64,000 nucleotides of DNA from Terriglobia bacterium (lineage in GTDB: Bacteria; Acidobacteriota; Terriglobia; Bryobacterales; Bryobacteraceae): NCBI GenBank assembly GCA_020073305.1, contig JAIQFK010000014.1:62001-126000 (forward strand), read 5' to 3'. The translations under genes and the position numbers were made by a program. Positions 36,398 through 45,549 of this stretch are shown here, in pieces. Within the stretch, counting starts at the first letter, position 1, and every line of letters starts with the position of its first letter. The notes below the pieces were generated by a model. It was not told the origin of the DNA and made no database searches. It saw only the letters and a list, made by a program, of their open reading frames with translations.

Positions 36398-38059
36398 GTG
36401 GATAATCAAACGATCACGCAGAATATTACAGCCGTTACGGTGAACCCATTTGCCGGGCAAAGGCCGGGGACCTCCGGGTTGCGGAAGAAGACCAGGGAGT
36501 TCATGCAACCGGGCTATCTGGAGGCGTTCGTGCAGTCCGCTTTCAATGCCCTGCGCGGCTCGGTGAGCGGCGATTTCAGCAAATCCACGCTGGTGGTGGG
36601 GGGCGATGGCCGCTATTACAACAAAGAAGCCATCCAGAAGATCCTGCACATCGCCATCGGCAATGAGTTTGGGCGCGTGATGGTGGCCCGCGGAGGCCTC
36701 CTCTCCACTCCGGCCATGTCTGCCGTCATCCGGCGCCGCAAAGCGTTCGGGGGGCTGGTTTTGTCCGCCAGCCACAACCCCGGGGGCATAGAGGCGGATT
36801 TCGGCATCAAATACAACGTTTCGAATGGCGGACCGGCTCCGGAAGACGTCACCGAGCGCATCTACGAATTCACCCAGCGCATTAACCACTACTACTGGTT
36901 CACGTGTAACGACATCGACATCCGCCAGGAAGGCAAGCAGACGTACGCGGACACTGAGGTCGAAATTTTCGATCCGCTAGCCGACTACACGGTCCTGATG
37001 AGCGAGTTGTTCGACTTCGACGCGCTGCGGGAATTCTTTCGCGGCGGGTTTCGCATGATCTTCGACGGCATGCACGGTTCGACCGGCCCGTATGCCGCGC
37101 ATATCCTCGAACAACAGCTCGGCGCACCTAAAGGAACGGTGTTGAACGGGATTCCATTGGAAGATTTCGCTGGAAAGCATCCCGATCCGAACCTGGTGTA
37201 TGCCGCCGATCTGGTGCGCCGCATGCAGGCCTCTGATGCGCCGGATCTGGGCGCGGCCAACGACGCCGATGGAGACCGTAACATGATCCTGGGCCGGAAC
37301 GTTTTCATTAGCCCAGGAGATTCCCTGGCGGTCATTGCCGAACATGCCGCCCGGTACATTCCCGGTTATCGTAACGGCCTCGCGGGCATCGCGCGCTCCA
37401 TGCCCACCAGCACTGCCGCGGACCGGGTTGCCAAGTCGCTGAGCATCCCAATTTACGAGACGCCGACCGGCTGGAAGTACTTCGGCAACCTGATGGACGC
37501 GGATCTCTGCACGGTGTGCGGCGAAGAGAGCTTTGGCACGGGATCCAATCACATTCGGGAGAAGGACGGATTCTGGGCGGTGCTGTGCTGGCTGTCGATC
37601 CTGTGCGGAACGCGAAAATCCGTGGCGGAGGTGATGAGCGCACACTGGGAGCGCTTCGGCCGCAGTTATTTTCAGCGGCATGACTACGAGGGTTTGGATC
37701 TCAGCGCCGCCACGCAGATGAGCGAAGAACTCCGCCCCTCGTTACCCGCCCTCACCGGCAAGGACTTTGGCGCGAGCCGCATCGCTGCGGCCGACGACTT
37801 TACCTATACCGATCCCGTGGACCACAGCGTCACGCCGCGCGCAGGAATTCGCCTGGCGCTGGAGGATGGGTCGCGCGTGGTATGCCGCCTGTCCGGCACC
37901 GGCACTCAAGGCGCGACCCTGCGTGTCTATCTCGAGCGGTTCAGCCGGCAATACGACCAGGATTCATCACGCATGCTGGCACCGCTCGCTGGCAGCGTCC
38001 GTCAGCTTCTCCGCCTGAAAGAACGTTTCCATCGGGAAGATCCCGATGTGATCACCTAG
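36398..38059 (+). CDS. pgm: Alpha-D-glucose phosphoglucomutase
   Basis: About 553 residues, cytoplasmic, interconverting glucose-1-phosphate and glucose-6-phosphate. Family motifs appear in order: NPFAGQRPGTSGLRKKT near the start, the phosphoserine loop GLVLSASHNPGG, metal loop AANDADGDRNMI, sugar-binding loop GEESFGTGSNHIREKDG and phosphate-binding RLSGTGTQGATLR. Length is normal for the eukaryote-like alpha-PGM group. Start is uncertain: TTG at 36380 or GTG at 36398; I chose GTG because the protein then begins near the usual point. The stop overlaps the convergent HU gene stop within a CTAG. Links galactose and glucose metabolism with glycogen or exopolysaccharide synthesis. Confidence 0.9.
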   Translation: MDNQTITQNITAVTVNPFAGQRPGTSGLRKKTREFMQPGYLEAFVQSAFNALRGSVSGDFSKSTLVVGGDGRYYNKEAIQKILHIAIGNEFGRVMVARGGLLSTPAMSAVIRRRKAFGGLVLSASHNPGGIEADFGIKYNVSNGGPAPEDVTERIYEFTQRINHYYWFTCNDIDIRQEGKQTYADTEVEIFDPLADYTVLMSELFDFDALREFFRGGFRMIFDGMHGSTGPYAAHILEQQLGAPKGTVLNGIPLEDFAGKHPDPNLVYAADLVRRMQASDAPDLGAANDADGDRNMILGRNVFISPGDSLAVIAEHAARYIPGYRNGLAGIARSMPTSTAADRVAKSLSIPIYETPTGWKYFGNLMDADLCTVCGEESFGTGSNHIREKDGFWAVLCWLSILCGTRKSVAEVMSAHWERFGRSYFQRHDYEGLDLSAATQMSEELRPSLPALTGKDFGASRIAAADDFTYTDPVDHSVTPRAGIRLALEDGSRVVCRLSGTGTQGATLRVYLERFSRQYDQDSSRMLAPLAGSVRQLLRLKERFHREDPDVIT

Positions 38060-38376
38060 CCGACGACGGCTTTTTTGGCTTTGGAGGGAAGGATCGCATC
38101 CTTCGCCGCTTTGGCCACGCGGAACCGGACGACCTTCTTTGCTGGGATGTTGATGGTCTCACCCGTCGCCGGGTTGCGTCCGATGCGGGCCTTGCGGTCG
38201 ACGCGGACCAGCCTGCCGAGCCCGGGTATCACAAACAAACCGTTTTTCTTGACCTCGTGAAGGGCGGTTGAGGATAGCTGCTCCACCAACTGGCGGGAAA
38301 CCTTATTACTCACTTCACATTTTTCTGCTAGCGCTCTCACAATCTGCGACTGCGTCATGCGTTTTGTTGCTGCCAT
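38056..38376 (-). CDS. HU/IHF-family DNA-binding protein
   Basis: 106 residues. AAGGAG ribosome site about seven bases before ATG 38376. Typical HU fold: helices with TQSQIVRALAEKCEVSNKVS, beta arms with FVIPGLGRLVRVDRKARIGR and NPATGETINIPAKKVVRFRV, the DNA-binding arm with Pro. The C-terminal tail has extra lysines (PSKAKKAV). It compacts or bends DNA in the nucleoid. Convergent with pgm; the two stop codons share the palindrome CTAG at 38056-38059. Confidence 0.9.
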   Translation of the reverse strand: MAATKRMTQSQIVRALAEKCEVSNKVSRQLVEQLSSTALHEVKKNGLFVIPGLGRLVRVDRKARIGRNPATGETINIPAKKVVRFRVAKAAKDAILPSKAKKAVVG

Positions 38377-38513
38377 AGGCTCTCCTTTTATCAAGAACGA
38401 TCACGTGGGAAGTTGGCCGTGTGCAGAATATCACGCTTGCGCAATGCGCGTCGAGCGGTTTTTTGGGGATTTTTTGCTGTTTTCGCGGCCGCGGAGAGCC
38501 GGCGCGCCTTTCT

Positions 38514-39470
38514 CTATGAGCTGCCGATCAGTACCCCTGTGGCGAATACCAGCACACCGCCCAAACCGACCTGCAAGGCGGCTGAGAAGACCGGCGTCTC
38601 CATATAGCGGTGCCGGATCCACGTGATGACGCCCAACTCGATTAGTACGACGAACACCGCAGCTACCATGGCCACACTGAAATCCTTGATGAGGAACGGA
38701 AGGGTATGACCGATGCCGCCCAGGGCCGTCATCAGCCCGCAGACCAGCCCGCGGATCCAGGGATGCCCACGGCCGGTAAGGCTGCCGTCATCGGAAAGGG
38801 CTTCGGCAAATCCCATGCTGATGCCGGCCCCGACCGACGCAGCCAGTCCCACCACAAACGCGTCCCAACTGCTCCGCGTAGCAAAAGCCGCGGCAAACAC
38901 GGGCGCCAGGGTGGAGACCGACCCATCCATGAGACCTGCCAGACCCGGCTGCACGATCTGCAGCACGAACAGGCGGCGGTTGGATTCGTCTTCCGCCCGC
39001 TTCACGTCGGGGCGCAACTTATCTTTCTCGAGTTTCTCGGCGCGATCTTCGTGGGAGCGTTCTTCTTGCGCCAAGTCGTCCAGCAACTGGCGCACTCCCG
39101 GATCTTGTGCCCGGGCAGCGGCTTTCTCGTAGAACCGGCGGCTCTCCACCTCCATGGCGCTCGCCTGGTTGCGGACGGTGTCCAAGCCCAGCGGCCGCAC
39201 CAGCCAGACCGGTCTGCGGCTGACGAACCCCTTCACATCCTGCCGCCGGATCAGCGGAATGTGATCGCCGAACTTTTGCTTATAAAGCTCGATCAGCCTT
39301 CGGCGGTGGGAGGATTCTTCCGAACGCATGCCGTCGAACACGGCCGCGGACCCGGGGAAATTCTCACGCAATCCTTCGGCGTAGTCGGCATAAACGCGCT
39401 CGTCCTCCTCTTCGAGAGAGATCGCCAGGGCAAGAATCTCGCGTTCCGAAAGACTGTTAAAATTGCGCAT
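38514..39470 (-). CDS. mbfA: MbfA-type membrane-bound ferritin / VIT1-family iron exporter
   Basis: 318 residues. An N-terminal rubrerythrin/ferritin-like domain (about residues 1-160) has di-iron ligand patterns [38 protein letters not shown] and [12 protein letters not shown]. The C-terminal part is a VIT1/CCC1 iron transporter with five helices ([34 protein letters not shown]). This fusion is the Er-VIT family, where MbfA of alphaproteobacteria exports iron and protects from peroxide stress. GAGGTG lies at a better distance to the second ATG (39470) than to the first (39473). No Irr/Fur box identified upstream. Confidence 0.85.
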   Translation of the reverse strand: MRNFNSLSEREILALAISLEEEDERVYADYAEGLRENFPGSAAVFDGMRSEESSHRRRLIELYKQKFGDHIPLIRRQDVKGFVSRRPVWLVRPLGLDTVRNQASAMEVESRRFYEKAAARAQDPGVRQLLDDLAQEERSHEDRAEKLEKDKLRPDVKRAEDESNRRLFVLQIVQPGLAGLMDGSVSTLAPVFAAAFATRSSWDAFVVGLAASVGAGISMGFAEALSDDGSLTGRGHPWIRGLVCGLMTALGGIGHTLPFLIKDFSVAMVAAVFVVLIELGVITWIRHRYMETPVFSAALQVGLGGVLVFATGVLIGSS

Positions 39471-39542
39471 CATGTCACCTCAACAGATGAGTGAATCCAT
39501 GATACGGTGGCAGAAATTGGAGGCGCAAAGAAGGACGCCGCT

Positions 39543-41042
39543 TCAAGCGGAAGCCGCGCGGCTGGGCACAAAACGCACGCCACTGGCCCCGGCTTGATCG
39601 CCGGCGGTGCCTGCCTCGTGGTATTCGGCATCTTGATTGACTTGCCAGACATCGTACAGGCGTTTCCCGGCGATTATGTTTTCCACCGTGAGCATGGCCG
39701 TCATCATGGCGTGATCCTGGTTATTGTATTTGTGCATGCCGTTGCGTCCCACCAGGTGCAAGCCGGGACAGGTTTGCTCGATTTCCCCGCGGATGAGGGC
39801 GACATTTTCGGCAAACCGGTCGTCGTACACGGGATAGGCCTTGCGCTGCCGCACCACGCACCCGTCGAGCACGCCGTCCGATTCTCCCAGTCCGATTTGG
39901 GCGAGTTCCCGCGAGGCCAGCGCCATCAGCTCCGGGTCGCTCAATTCCCAAAGGCCATCACCCTCAAAACAGAAGTACTCCATCCCGTAGCAGGCGTAGA
40001 CGGGATCGGGCACCATTTCGGCTGACCAGGACTTGTAGTTTTGAATTCGGCCGACGCGGACGCCTGGATCGTGAATGTAGATCCAGTTGTCGTTAAACCG
40101 GTGCTGGTCCTTCAGGACAAGCATGACGGTCACAAAGTCGCGGTAGCGGAGAGAGCGCGCGGCTCCCAGGGCTTTCGAAGAAAGCGGCGGCCTAAGCGAC
40201 GGCACCAGCTGTTGCAAGGGCGCCGTAGAGATCACATGACCGGCGATCATTGTGGAGGGCACGCCATCCTGCGGGCGGTATTGCACGGTCCAGATCCCTT
40301 GCGGGTCCAGTCTGCACGAGTCCACGCTCTGGCCCATCAATATGATTCCGCCCATTTCCCGGACTTTGCGGGCGCAAGCTTCCCACATCATCCCGGGGCC
40401 CTTCCTCGGATAGCGGAACGAGTCAATGAGCGTTTTGATGACGTCCTGGCTGCCTCCGGAATGCCTGCGGCGCGAGAACCCGTTTCGCAGCGCAGAGCCC
40501 AGAGACAGGCCTTTGATGCGCTGTGCCGCCCAGTCCGCCGAGATTTCTTTCGAGCTCATTCCCCACACCTTCTCGGTGTAGGTTTTGAAGAAAATTCGGA
40601 ACATGCGGGCGCCAAACTGATTGGTGACCCAGTCCTCAAAAGACTTTGGATGATCGCAGGGAGCCAGCCGGGCGTTGATGTACGACAGCAGGCACAACGC
40701 CGATTCCAACACACCCAGTTTCGACAGGGCTTCGAAGGGCTTCAGCGGGTAGGCGTAGAACTCGCCGCGATAATAGATCCGTGAGGATCGAGGGCGCACC
40801 AGCATGTCGTTGGGCAGGATCTCCGTCCAAAAATCCTCCACCTGCTTCGATTTCGAGAAGAATCTGTGTCCGCCGATGTCGAAGTGAAAGTTTTTGTATT
40901 CTATGGTACGCGAGAGGCCGCCGACGTAACGTGGATCCGCCTCCAGCACGGTTACGGGGATGCCACGCTTGGCGAGCAAGTAGGCCGCGGTCAGTCCCGC
41001 TGGCCCGGCCCCGATGATGGCGACGGACGGCGTCGTGCTCAT
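39543..41042 (-). CDS. FAD-dependent amine-oxidase-fold protein (UDP-galactopyranose-mutase/protoporphyrinogen-oxidase-like)
   Basis: 499 residues from ATG 41042 (upstream ORF extension rejected). FAD-binding start [20 protein letters not shown] and later [67 protein letters not shown] match the NAD(P)-binding_8 amine-oxidase family often found in polysaccharide loci, where members flatten or modify sugar nucleotides; the C-terminal [12 protein letters not shown] and [20 protein letters not shown] complete the FAD site. Whether it acts as a mutase is unknown. Cytoplasmic. It lies 70 bases from mbfA on the same strand. Confidence 0.75.
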   Translation of the reverse strand: MSTTPSVAIIGAGPAGLTAAYLLAKRGIPVTVLEADPRYVGGLSRTIEYKNFHFDIGGHRFFSKSKQVEDFWTEILPNDMLVRPRSSRIYYRGEFYAYPLKPFEALSKLGVLESALCLLSYINARLAPCDHPKSFEDWVTNQFGARMFRIFFKTYTEKVWGMSSKEISADWAAQRIKGLSLGSALRNGFSRRRHSGGSQDVIKTLIDSFRYPRKGPGMMWEACARKVREMGGIILMGQSVDSCRLDPQGIWTVQYRPQDGVPSTMIAGHVISTAPLQQLVPSLRPPLSSKALGAARSLRYRDFVTVMLVLKDQHRFNDNWIYIHDPGVRVGRIQNYKSWSAEMVPDPVYACYGMEYFCFEGDGLWELSDPELMALASRELAQIGLGESDGVLDGCVVRQRKAYPVYDDRFAENVALIRGEIEQTCPGLHLVGRNGMHKYNNQDHAMMTAMLTVENIIAGKRLYDVWQVNQDAEYHEAGTAGDQAGASGVRFVPSRAASA

Positions 41043-41249
41043 GCTTTCACGGAAGAAGCCTGCATAACGATCTTCAATATAGTACGGTCCGAAAATCGAG
41101 GTAGGCAAGCGCGCATCGGGAATCCTCCCTAAGTGTCATCCCGTCGCAATCCCGACTGATTTTCACAAGATCAAACTTAGTTGGAGAATTCGACAGATGC
41201 GACCGCAGCAACCGCTGGCGCACAATGTAGTCCGGCCTTGGCCAGAGAA

Positions 41250-41648
41250 ATGCTCCTGATTATGACTCTAGACAACATCATGTCCCTGGCATGGAGTGAT
41301 CAGAGCAGCCCGCGCGATTACCCCTCTCCTCAAGCGCCCCCGTCTGCCCGCGCGCAGGCGCTTCCAGGCAGAACCATGCTGATGTCTCTTCAGGTCTTCT
41401 TTTATTTGCAGGCACTGGATTTCCTGACGACCTTGATCGGCTTGAAGATGGGAATCCGCGAGGTCAGCCCATTTATTCGGTCGCTCTTGCACTACGGTCC
41501 AGCCGTCGCCGTAGCCGCATCTAAGATCGTCGCCCTCGTACTAGCTGCCTTGTGCTTCAAACTGAAGCGTTCCCACTTGCTCCGTTACGTCAACTACTGG
41601 TACGCCGCGGTGGTGATCTGGAATCTGCTCAACATCCTGATTGTGTAG
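41250..41648 (+). CDS. Small DUF5658-like membrane protein
   Basis: 132 residues if started at ATG 41250; upstream TTG 41181 and downstream ATG 41262 are possible. After a polar N-terminal part rich in Ser/Pro, three hydrophobic helices follow, with VFFYLQALDFLTTLIGLKMG, REVSPFIRSLLHYGPAVAVA and YVNYWYAAVVIWNLLNILIV. The phrase 'LQxLDxLTTxxGxxxGxxExxPxxR' is typical of the DUF5658 membrane family, function unknown. Divergent from the FAD protein, with about 200 bases between containing no clear promoter pair. Confidence 0.6.
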   Translation: MLLIMTLDNIMSLAWSDQSSPRDYPSPQAPPSARAQALPGRTMLMSLQVFFYLQALDFLTTLIGLKMGIREVSPFIRSLLHYGPAVAVAASKIVALVLAALCFKLKRSHLLRYVNYWYAAVVIWNLLNILIV

Positions 41649-41712
41649 GGTGGGGCTCCTCCGTCGCCACGAGCCAGCTCGTCTCGCGGCCCAGCGCAAA
41701 AACGGACCTGTG

Positions 41713-43554
41713 CTAGCGTTGCGCCGCCGCGCCCGTGTACTCCAGGCGCAGGCCCCAGTCGAGATCGCCCGGGAATTCGGGCAACTCGATAATCCCGGTT
41801 GAATTGGAATCCACCGTACCGTTGCCGGCATTTCGCCACGTACCGCTTCGTGGATCAAACCACTGCGCGCGATACTTGCTCAGAGGGCGCGCGGAGCGCA
41901 CATGGCTGCGCGGACAGCCTTTTTCGAAATACGCCAGAAAGATGTTCTTGTCGGGCGTGCGCGCGCAGTAGGCCCAACCTTCATAGCCGAGTGTCACATG
42001 AGTCTTGTTCGGCGAGACGAGATTAGCGTCCGGCGCCAGTTCCTGGAAGCGCTTGCCGATGGAAAAAGCAAACGTCCGCAAGTATTGCATCTCGGCGCCC
42101 GATCGCCACTGGAATGCATCCCACATCTTCACTGGCGACGCCGGTTCAATATCCGCGCCCCAGATTCCTTCCGCGCCGTAGATATGCCCCGCCAGACCTC
42201 CGGACAAAAAACTCCCGTACATGGATGAGCGGACGAACTGGTTGTCGCGGTCCGAACCGCCGTCGGCACCGTACTTGTACCCGCCCTCGCCCAGGCCGAA
42301 TTCATCCTTGTAGCCAGCGTAATAAGGCTCGCCATTCAATGCGGGCTTTGGATGCGGCGATTGGAAGATCTCAGTCAGGTACCAATACCAATCGTGCTCC
42401 CGCTCATTCCCCATCTGGTGCAGAGTCACCCAGGAATCGTCGCCGAAATTCACCAGCGTGGATGGATTGGAATTCGCGGAGAGCAGCGTACCGAAAGGCG
42501 GGTCGCCGAACTTCGTCATCACCATTCGGATCGCGTCGTTATAGTCACTGGCGGGAACCGTGTCTTCGTCGATATCGAAATGAATCGGGCTGAACACGCA
42601 GTTGTTGGCCTGGTATCGCGCCCACATGTACTGGATGTAACGCGCGTAAGAGTCCGGCCAGGAATAGTATTTCTTCCAGCACATGCTGGCGTCTCGCCGC
42701 GCTACTTCGATGAACGGAATGAAGCCCTGCTGGTTCAGGTAGTCGATCTTTCGATCCATGTACTGGAAGTAGGCCGGGTTGAGCCGGTTGACGTCGGGGT
42801 AGAGATTTTCGTAACCCGGCACTTTGCCCGGGAATAGAAAGGGACGGCCCCCTTCGTTCTCCATGTTCTTAGCGCTGCGCGTGCCGTATTCGGTCCAAGC
42901 AGATCGCACGCACGTGTGATCGCTCATGAAAATGTTCACCGGTTGGCCGTCCGTCGCCCAGGCTGGGAACACTGCAATAATCGCGACGGCGTTATAACCC
43001 TCGGCTTTGCGGTAGCGAAGATAATCCTTGAAGCCGGCCTGCGGTCCAAGCGGACGCTCGACATCGTCGTCATGCCAGAGGAAGCGGCTGGTCGCGGCGG
43101 AATACCAGGTGTCGCCAATGATGAAAAACGGCGTGCCATCCGCCAGCTCGATCGCGTGTTGGTTGGCGGTTGCTCGAACGAAGCCGCGGCGCAATGGATT
43201 TTTCTGCTTCTCTTCCTCGCTCCATGCCACCGCGGTGAATTCGCCTTGCTTGCCGGCGAGACCCGAGTCAGAAGGAATGGAGCCGCTCTGCCAGGTCCAG
43301 GCGCCCGGAGTTGGAGCCAGCAGCCGCACGCGGAACGTGTGACCGCCGTCCCAGAAGCCGTAGATTCTCTTCTTGAATCCCGGCCCCGTGAGATCCACCC
43401 AGACAACGACGTCCGTGTATGGGTTCGCCCATGAGTGTTCGGAAGTGAATGTCAGCTCCTGCTTCTCCCACACGTGAGCGGCAGGCGCAGCCAGTGCGGC
43501 TGCCGCGGCAAGCAGGAATGTGGCGACCGAGCGGAGGCGTCTCGTATCACTCAC
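41713..43554 (-). CDS. Exported glycoside-hydrolase-like protein (DUF5060/DUF4038, apiosidase-like)
   Basis: 613 residues from GTG 43554, which overlaps the stop of the esterase gene by eight bases; signal peptide SVATFLLAAAAALA. A beta-sandwich N-terminal domain (HVWEKQELTFTSEHSW ... NPYTDVVVWVDLTGPG, DUF5060-like) precedes a TIM barrel of the DUF4038/DUF5605 group: GTPFFIIGDTWYSAATSRFL, ADGQPVNIF-type loops, GFIPFIEVARRDA, and a C-terminal beta domain (YFEKGCPRSHVRSARPL ... YRAQWFDPRSGTW). Such proteins attack plant or capsule polysaccharides; substrate unknown. Coupled to a sialate O-acetylesterase gene, so both may work on one acetylated glycan. Confidence 0.7.
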   Translation of the reverse strand: MSDTRRLRSVATFLLAAAAALAAPAAHVWEKQELTFTSEHSWANPYTDVVVWVDLTGPGFKKRIYGFWDGGHTFRVRLLAPTPGAWTWQSGSIPSDSGLAGKQGEFTAVAWSEEEKQKNPLRRGFVRATANQHAIELADGTPFFIIGDTWYSAATSRFLWHDDDVERPLGPQAGFKDYLRYRKAEGYNAVAIIAVFPAWATDGQPVNIFMSDHTCVRSAWTEYGTRSAKNMENEGGRPFLFPGKVPGYENLYPDVNRLNPAYFQYMDRKIDYLNQQGFIPFIEVARRDASMCWKKYYSWPDSYARYIQYMWARYQANNCVFSPIHFDIDEDTVPASDYNDAIRMVMTKFGDPPFGTLLSANSNPSTLVNFGDDSWVTLHQMGNEREHDWYWYLTEIFQSPHPKPALNGEPYYAGYKDEFGLGEGGYKYGADGGSDRDNQFVRSSMYGSFLSGGLAGHIYGAEGIWGADIEPASPVKMWDAFQWRSGAEMQYLRTFAFSIGKRFQELAPDANLVSPNKTHVTLGYEGWAYCARTPDKNIFLAYFEKGCPRSHVRSARPLSKYRAQWFDPRSGTWRNAGNGTVDSNSTGIIELPEFPGDLDWGLRLEYTGAAAQR

Positions 43555-45061
43555 CCGACCGAAAAGGCGATGCCGGCAAGCCGTCCGCATTGTAAAGATT
43601 GCCGTGTGGGTCAGCCGACCAGGCGTAACGAACAGAAGCCGGTGCGGCGATTTCTGCGCTGGACACCACGACAGTCGCGCCGTCGATCGTCGCCCTCGCG
43701 GGAACAAACTTATGATCTGCGCCGGCGATTTCGAATCCCGTGAGAGCTCCACCCTTGGCCGTCAGACCCGCGTCGGTATGATCGAACCAGATGCGCATCG
43801 CATGACCCTCCGGTGTCGCCTGGCGAAACAACGGGCCGGAGTATTCGATCTTCTCGCCGTAAGCGATGGCGCGGGCGGCGAGCGCCAGGCGCAGGCCGAC
43901 GTCCTGCTTGTTCTTCGGATGAATGTCATCGCGGTTGCCGATGTCGATGGTTACCGCCATGCCCGTATTCGCCAGTGCCAGAGTCTGGCGCTGCGCGTCA
44001 CGCAGCTCCGGCCATCGGGCATCCGGGTCCGTCTTGAAGTTCGCCAGTTGCACGAAGAGAAACGGAAAATCGCCCTGACCCCAGGAGTGCCGCCAGTCCT
44101 GAATCATGGTCTCGAACAGGTGAGCATAGAGCGACGCGCGCTCGCTCGAGGCGTTGCTCTCGCCCTGATACCAGATGGCCCCTTTGATGGGAAGACGCGT
44201 GAGCGGAGCGATCATGGCGTTGTACAGCCCCGACGGCATCCATGAATTTTCCATGTTTGGCTCCCAGGGGAAATCCGGCGGCTCCTTCCCTTCTGTTTTC
44301 GCCCGGTCCGCGGCGCGACGCCATGCGTTCAGTTCCTTCTCGCGTTGCAACTGGTGAGTCACCGCATCGTCGTTCATCTTCGCCCACGACGCGAAGACCG
44401 GCATCAGCGATGCGTCTGCCGACAAGGCACGAAGGCTAGTCCAGGCCTCCGCCGGCGTGCCTCCCCAGGAGGTTTCGATGAGGCCGATGGGCACCCCCAG
44501 TTTCTCGTGCAGGTGACGCCCGAAAAAGTAGGCCACCGCGGAGAAGCCGCTCACGCTTTCGGGCGTGCAGGAGGTCCACGGTTCCGCCGCGATGTCAGCG
44601 AAAGGATAATGCCCCGCCTTGTTCTTGACGTGAAACAGCCGGATGCGAGGATGATCCGCCCCGGCGATCTCAGCCTGCGCGTTGATCCCCTCCTTGACCT
44701 GGAACTCCATATTTGACTGGCCCGACGCCACCCAAACGTCGCCGACAAGCACGTCTTTGAGCGTGATGCGGTTGTTCCCTTTGATGTTCAGTTCAAACGG
44801 GCCCCCGGCTTCGCCCGGCGGAAGATATACGCTCCACAGGCCGATCGAGTCCGCCGTCGTGGACCGCGTGTTGCCGCGGAATGTGACCGAAACAGACTCG
44901 CCTTCCGCAGCCTTCCCCCAGACGTGGACCGGAAACCCGCGCTGGATCATCATGTGATCGGCCAGGACAGCGGGCAGCGTAACGTCGGCCCGAGCCCCGA
45001 GAACGGCGAAAATCGCCAGAGTGCACAACCGCGGAATCAGGTTCGGCATAGACAGCTTCAT
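43547..45061 (-). CDS. Sialate O-acetylesterase (SASA/SGNH family)
   Basis: 504 residues, exported (signal around PRLCTLAIFAVLGARAD). Family markers: LPAVLADHMMIQRGFPVHVW at the start, the nucleophile block VWVASGQSNMEFQV, DVMWYQGE-type motif as IKGAIWYQGESNA, and late IDIGNRDDIHPKNKQDVGLR with the catalytic Asp-x-x-His. It removes O-acetyl groups from sialic acid or other glycans. The ATG is followed by clear secretion signal, so the start at 45061 is supported. The gene overlaps the glycoside hydrolase and is preceded by a receiver protein 3 bases upstream on the same strand. Confidence 0.86.
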   Translation of the reverse strand: MKLSMPNLIPRLCTLAIFAVLGARADVTLPAVLADHMMIQRGFPVHVWGKAAEGESVSVTFRGNTRSTTADSIGLWSVYLPPGEAGGPFELNIKGNNRITLKDVLVGDVWVASGQSNMEFQVKEGINAQAEIAGADHPRIRLFHVKNKAGHYPFADIAAEPWTSCTPESVSGFSAVAYFFGRHLHEKLGVPIGLIETSWGGTPAEAWTSLRALSADASLMPVFASWAKMNDDAVTHQLQREKELNAWRRAADRAKTEGKEPPDFPWEPNMENSWMPSGLYNAMIAPLTRLPIKGAIWYQGESNASSERASLYAHLFETMIQDWRHSWGQGDFPFLFVQLANFKTDPDARWPELRDAQRQTLALANTGMAVTIDIGNRDDIHPKNKQDVGLRLALAARAIAYGEKIEYSGPLFRQATPEGHAMRIWFDHTDAGLTAKGGALTGFEIAGADHKFVPARATIDGATVVVSSAEIAAPASVRYAWSADPHGNLYNADGLPASPFRSGE

Positions 45062-45064
45062 GGC

Positions 45065-45472
45065 TTATGTGCTGCGATCGACCTGCGGCGCCTGAGGCTT
45101 CTTGATAAGCTCAACGATTTTGTCGAGCAGGACTTTGATCAGGTATGGCTTCTGGATGAACTGCCATCCGGTATCGAGAACGAGCAGACCTTGCTCAAAA
45201 GAAGCGGTCAAAATCACTCTCAGGTCCGGGCGTGACTGCCTCATTGCTCTTGCCAGGTCAACTCCAGTCATGCCGGGCATCTGAACATTGGAGACCAGCA
45301 AATCGATCCTCCCTTTCTGATCCGCGGATTTTTGGATTGCGTCCTGGCCATCTTGCGCGACCAGCAAATCGTAGCCGCCCTGCTTCAGGAGTTTCTCCAA
45401 CATGGCCCGCACAACGGGATCACCTTCAGCCAGCAGGATAACCACTTCTCGATCGAAAGTCGGATTCTCCAT
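45065..45472 (-). CDS. Degenerate response-regulator receiver-domain protein
   Basis: 135 residues, a single receiver fold: VVILLAEGDPVVRAMLEKLL, DGQDAIQK, DLLVSNVQMPGMTGVDLARA, DLRVILTAS and FIQKPYLIKVLLDKI. The phosphoacceptor Asp is replaced by Asn at position 62 (SNVQMPGM instead of xDVxMPGM), and one of the paired acidic residues is Gly17 (E16-G17-D18). The conserved Thr/Ser (T89) and Lys (K108) remain. It is therefore probably a pseudo-receiver without normal phosphorylation. Ribosome site GGAGGAG is close to the ATG. It precedes the esterase gene by 3 bases. Confidence 0.85.
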   Translation of the reverse strand: MENPTFDREVVILLAEGDPVVRAMLEKLLKQGGYDLLVAQDGQDAIQKSADQKGRIDLLVSNVQMPGMTGVDLARAMRQSRPDLRVILTASFEQGLLVLDTGWQFIQKPYLIKVLLDKIVELIKKPQAPQVDRST

Positions 45473-45549
45473 ACTCCTCCGTCTCGATAGCTTACACCCA
45501 ATGCGCTTGCATTCGGCATGCTACCCTAAATCTCAGTCCGAGGTGACGC

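Noticed and set aside
38455-38500. T-rich run near 38460 as a terminator
   Set aside because: A run of Ts (GGTTTTTTGGGGATTTTTTGC) is present but I find no convincing stem directly before it on either strand.
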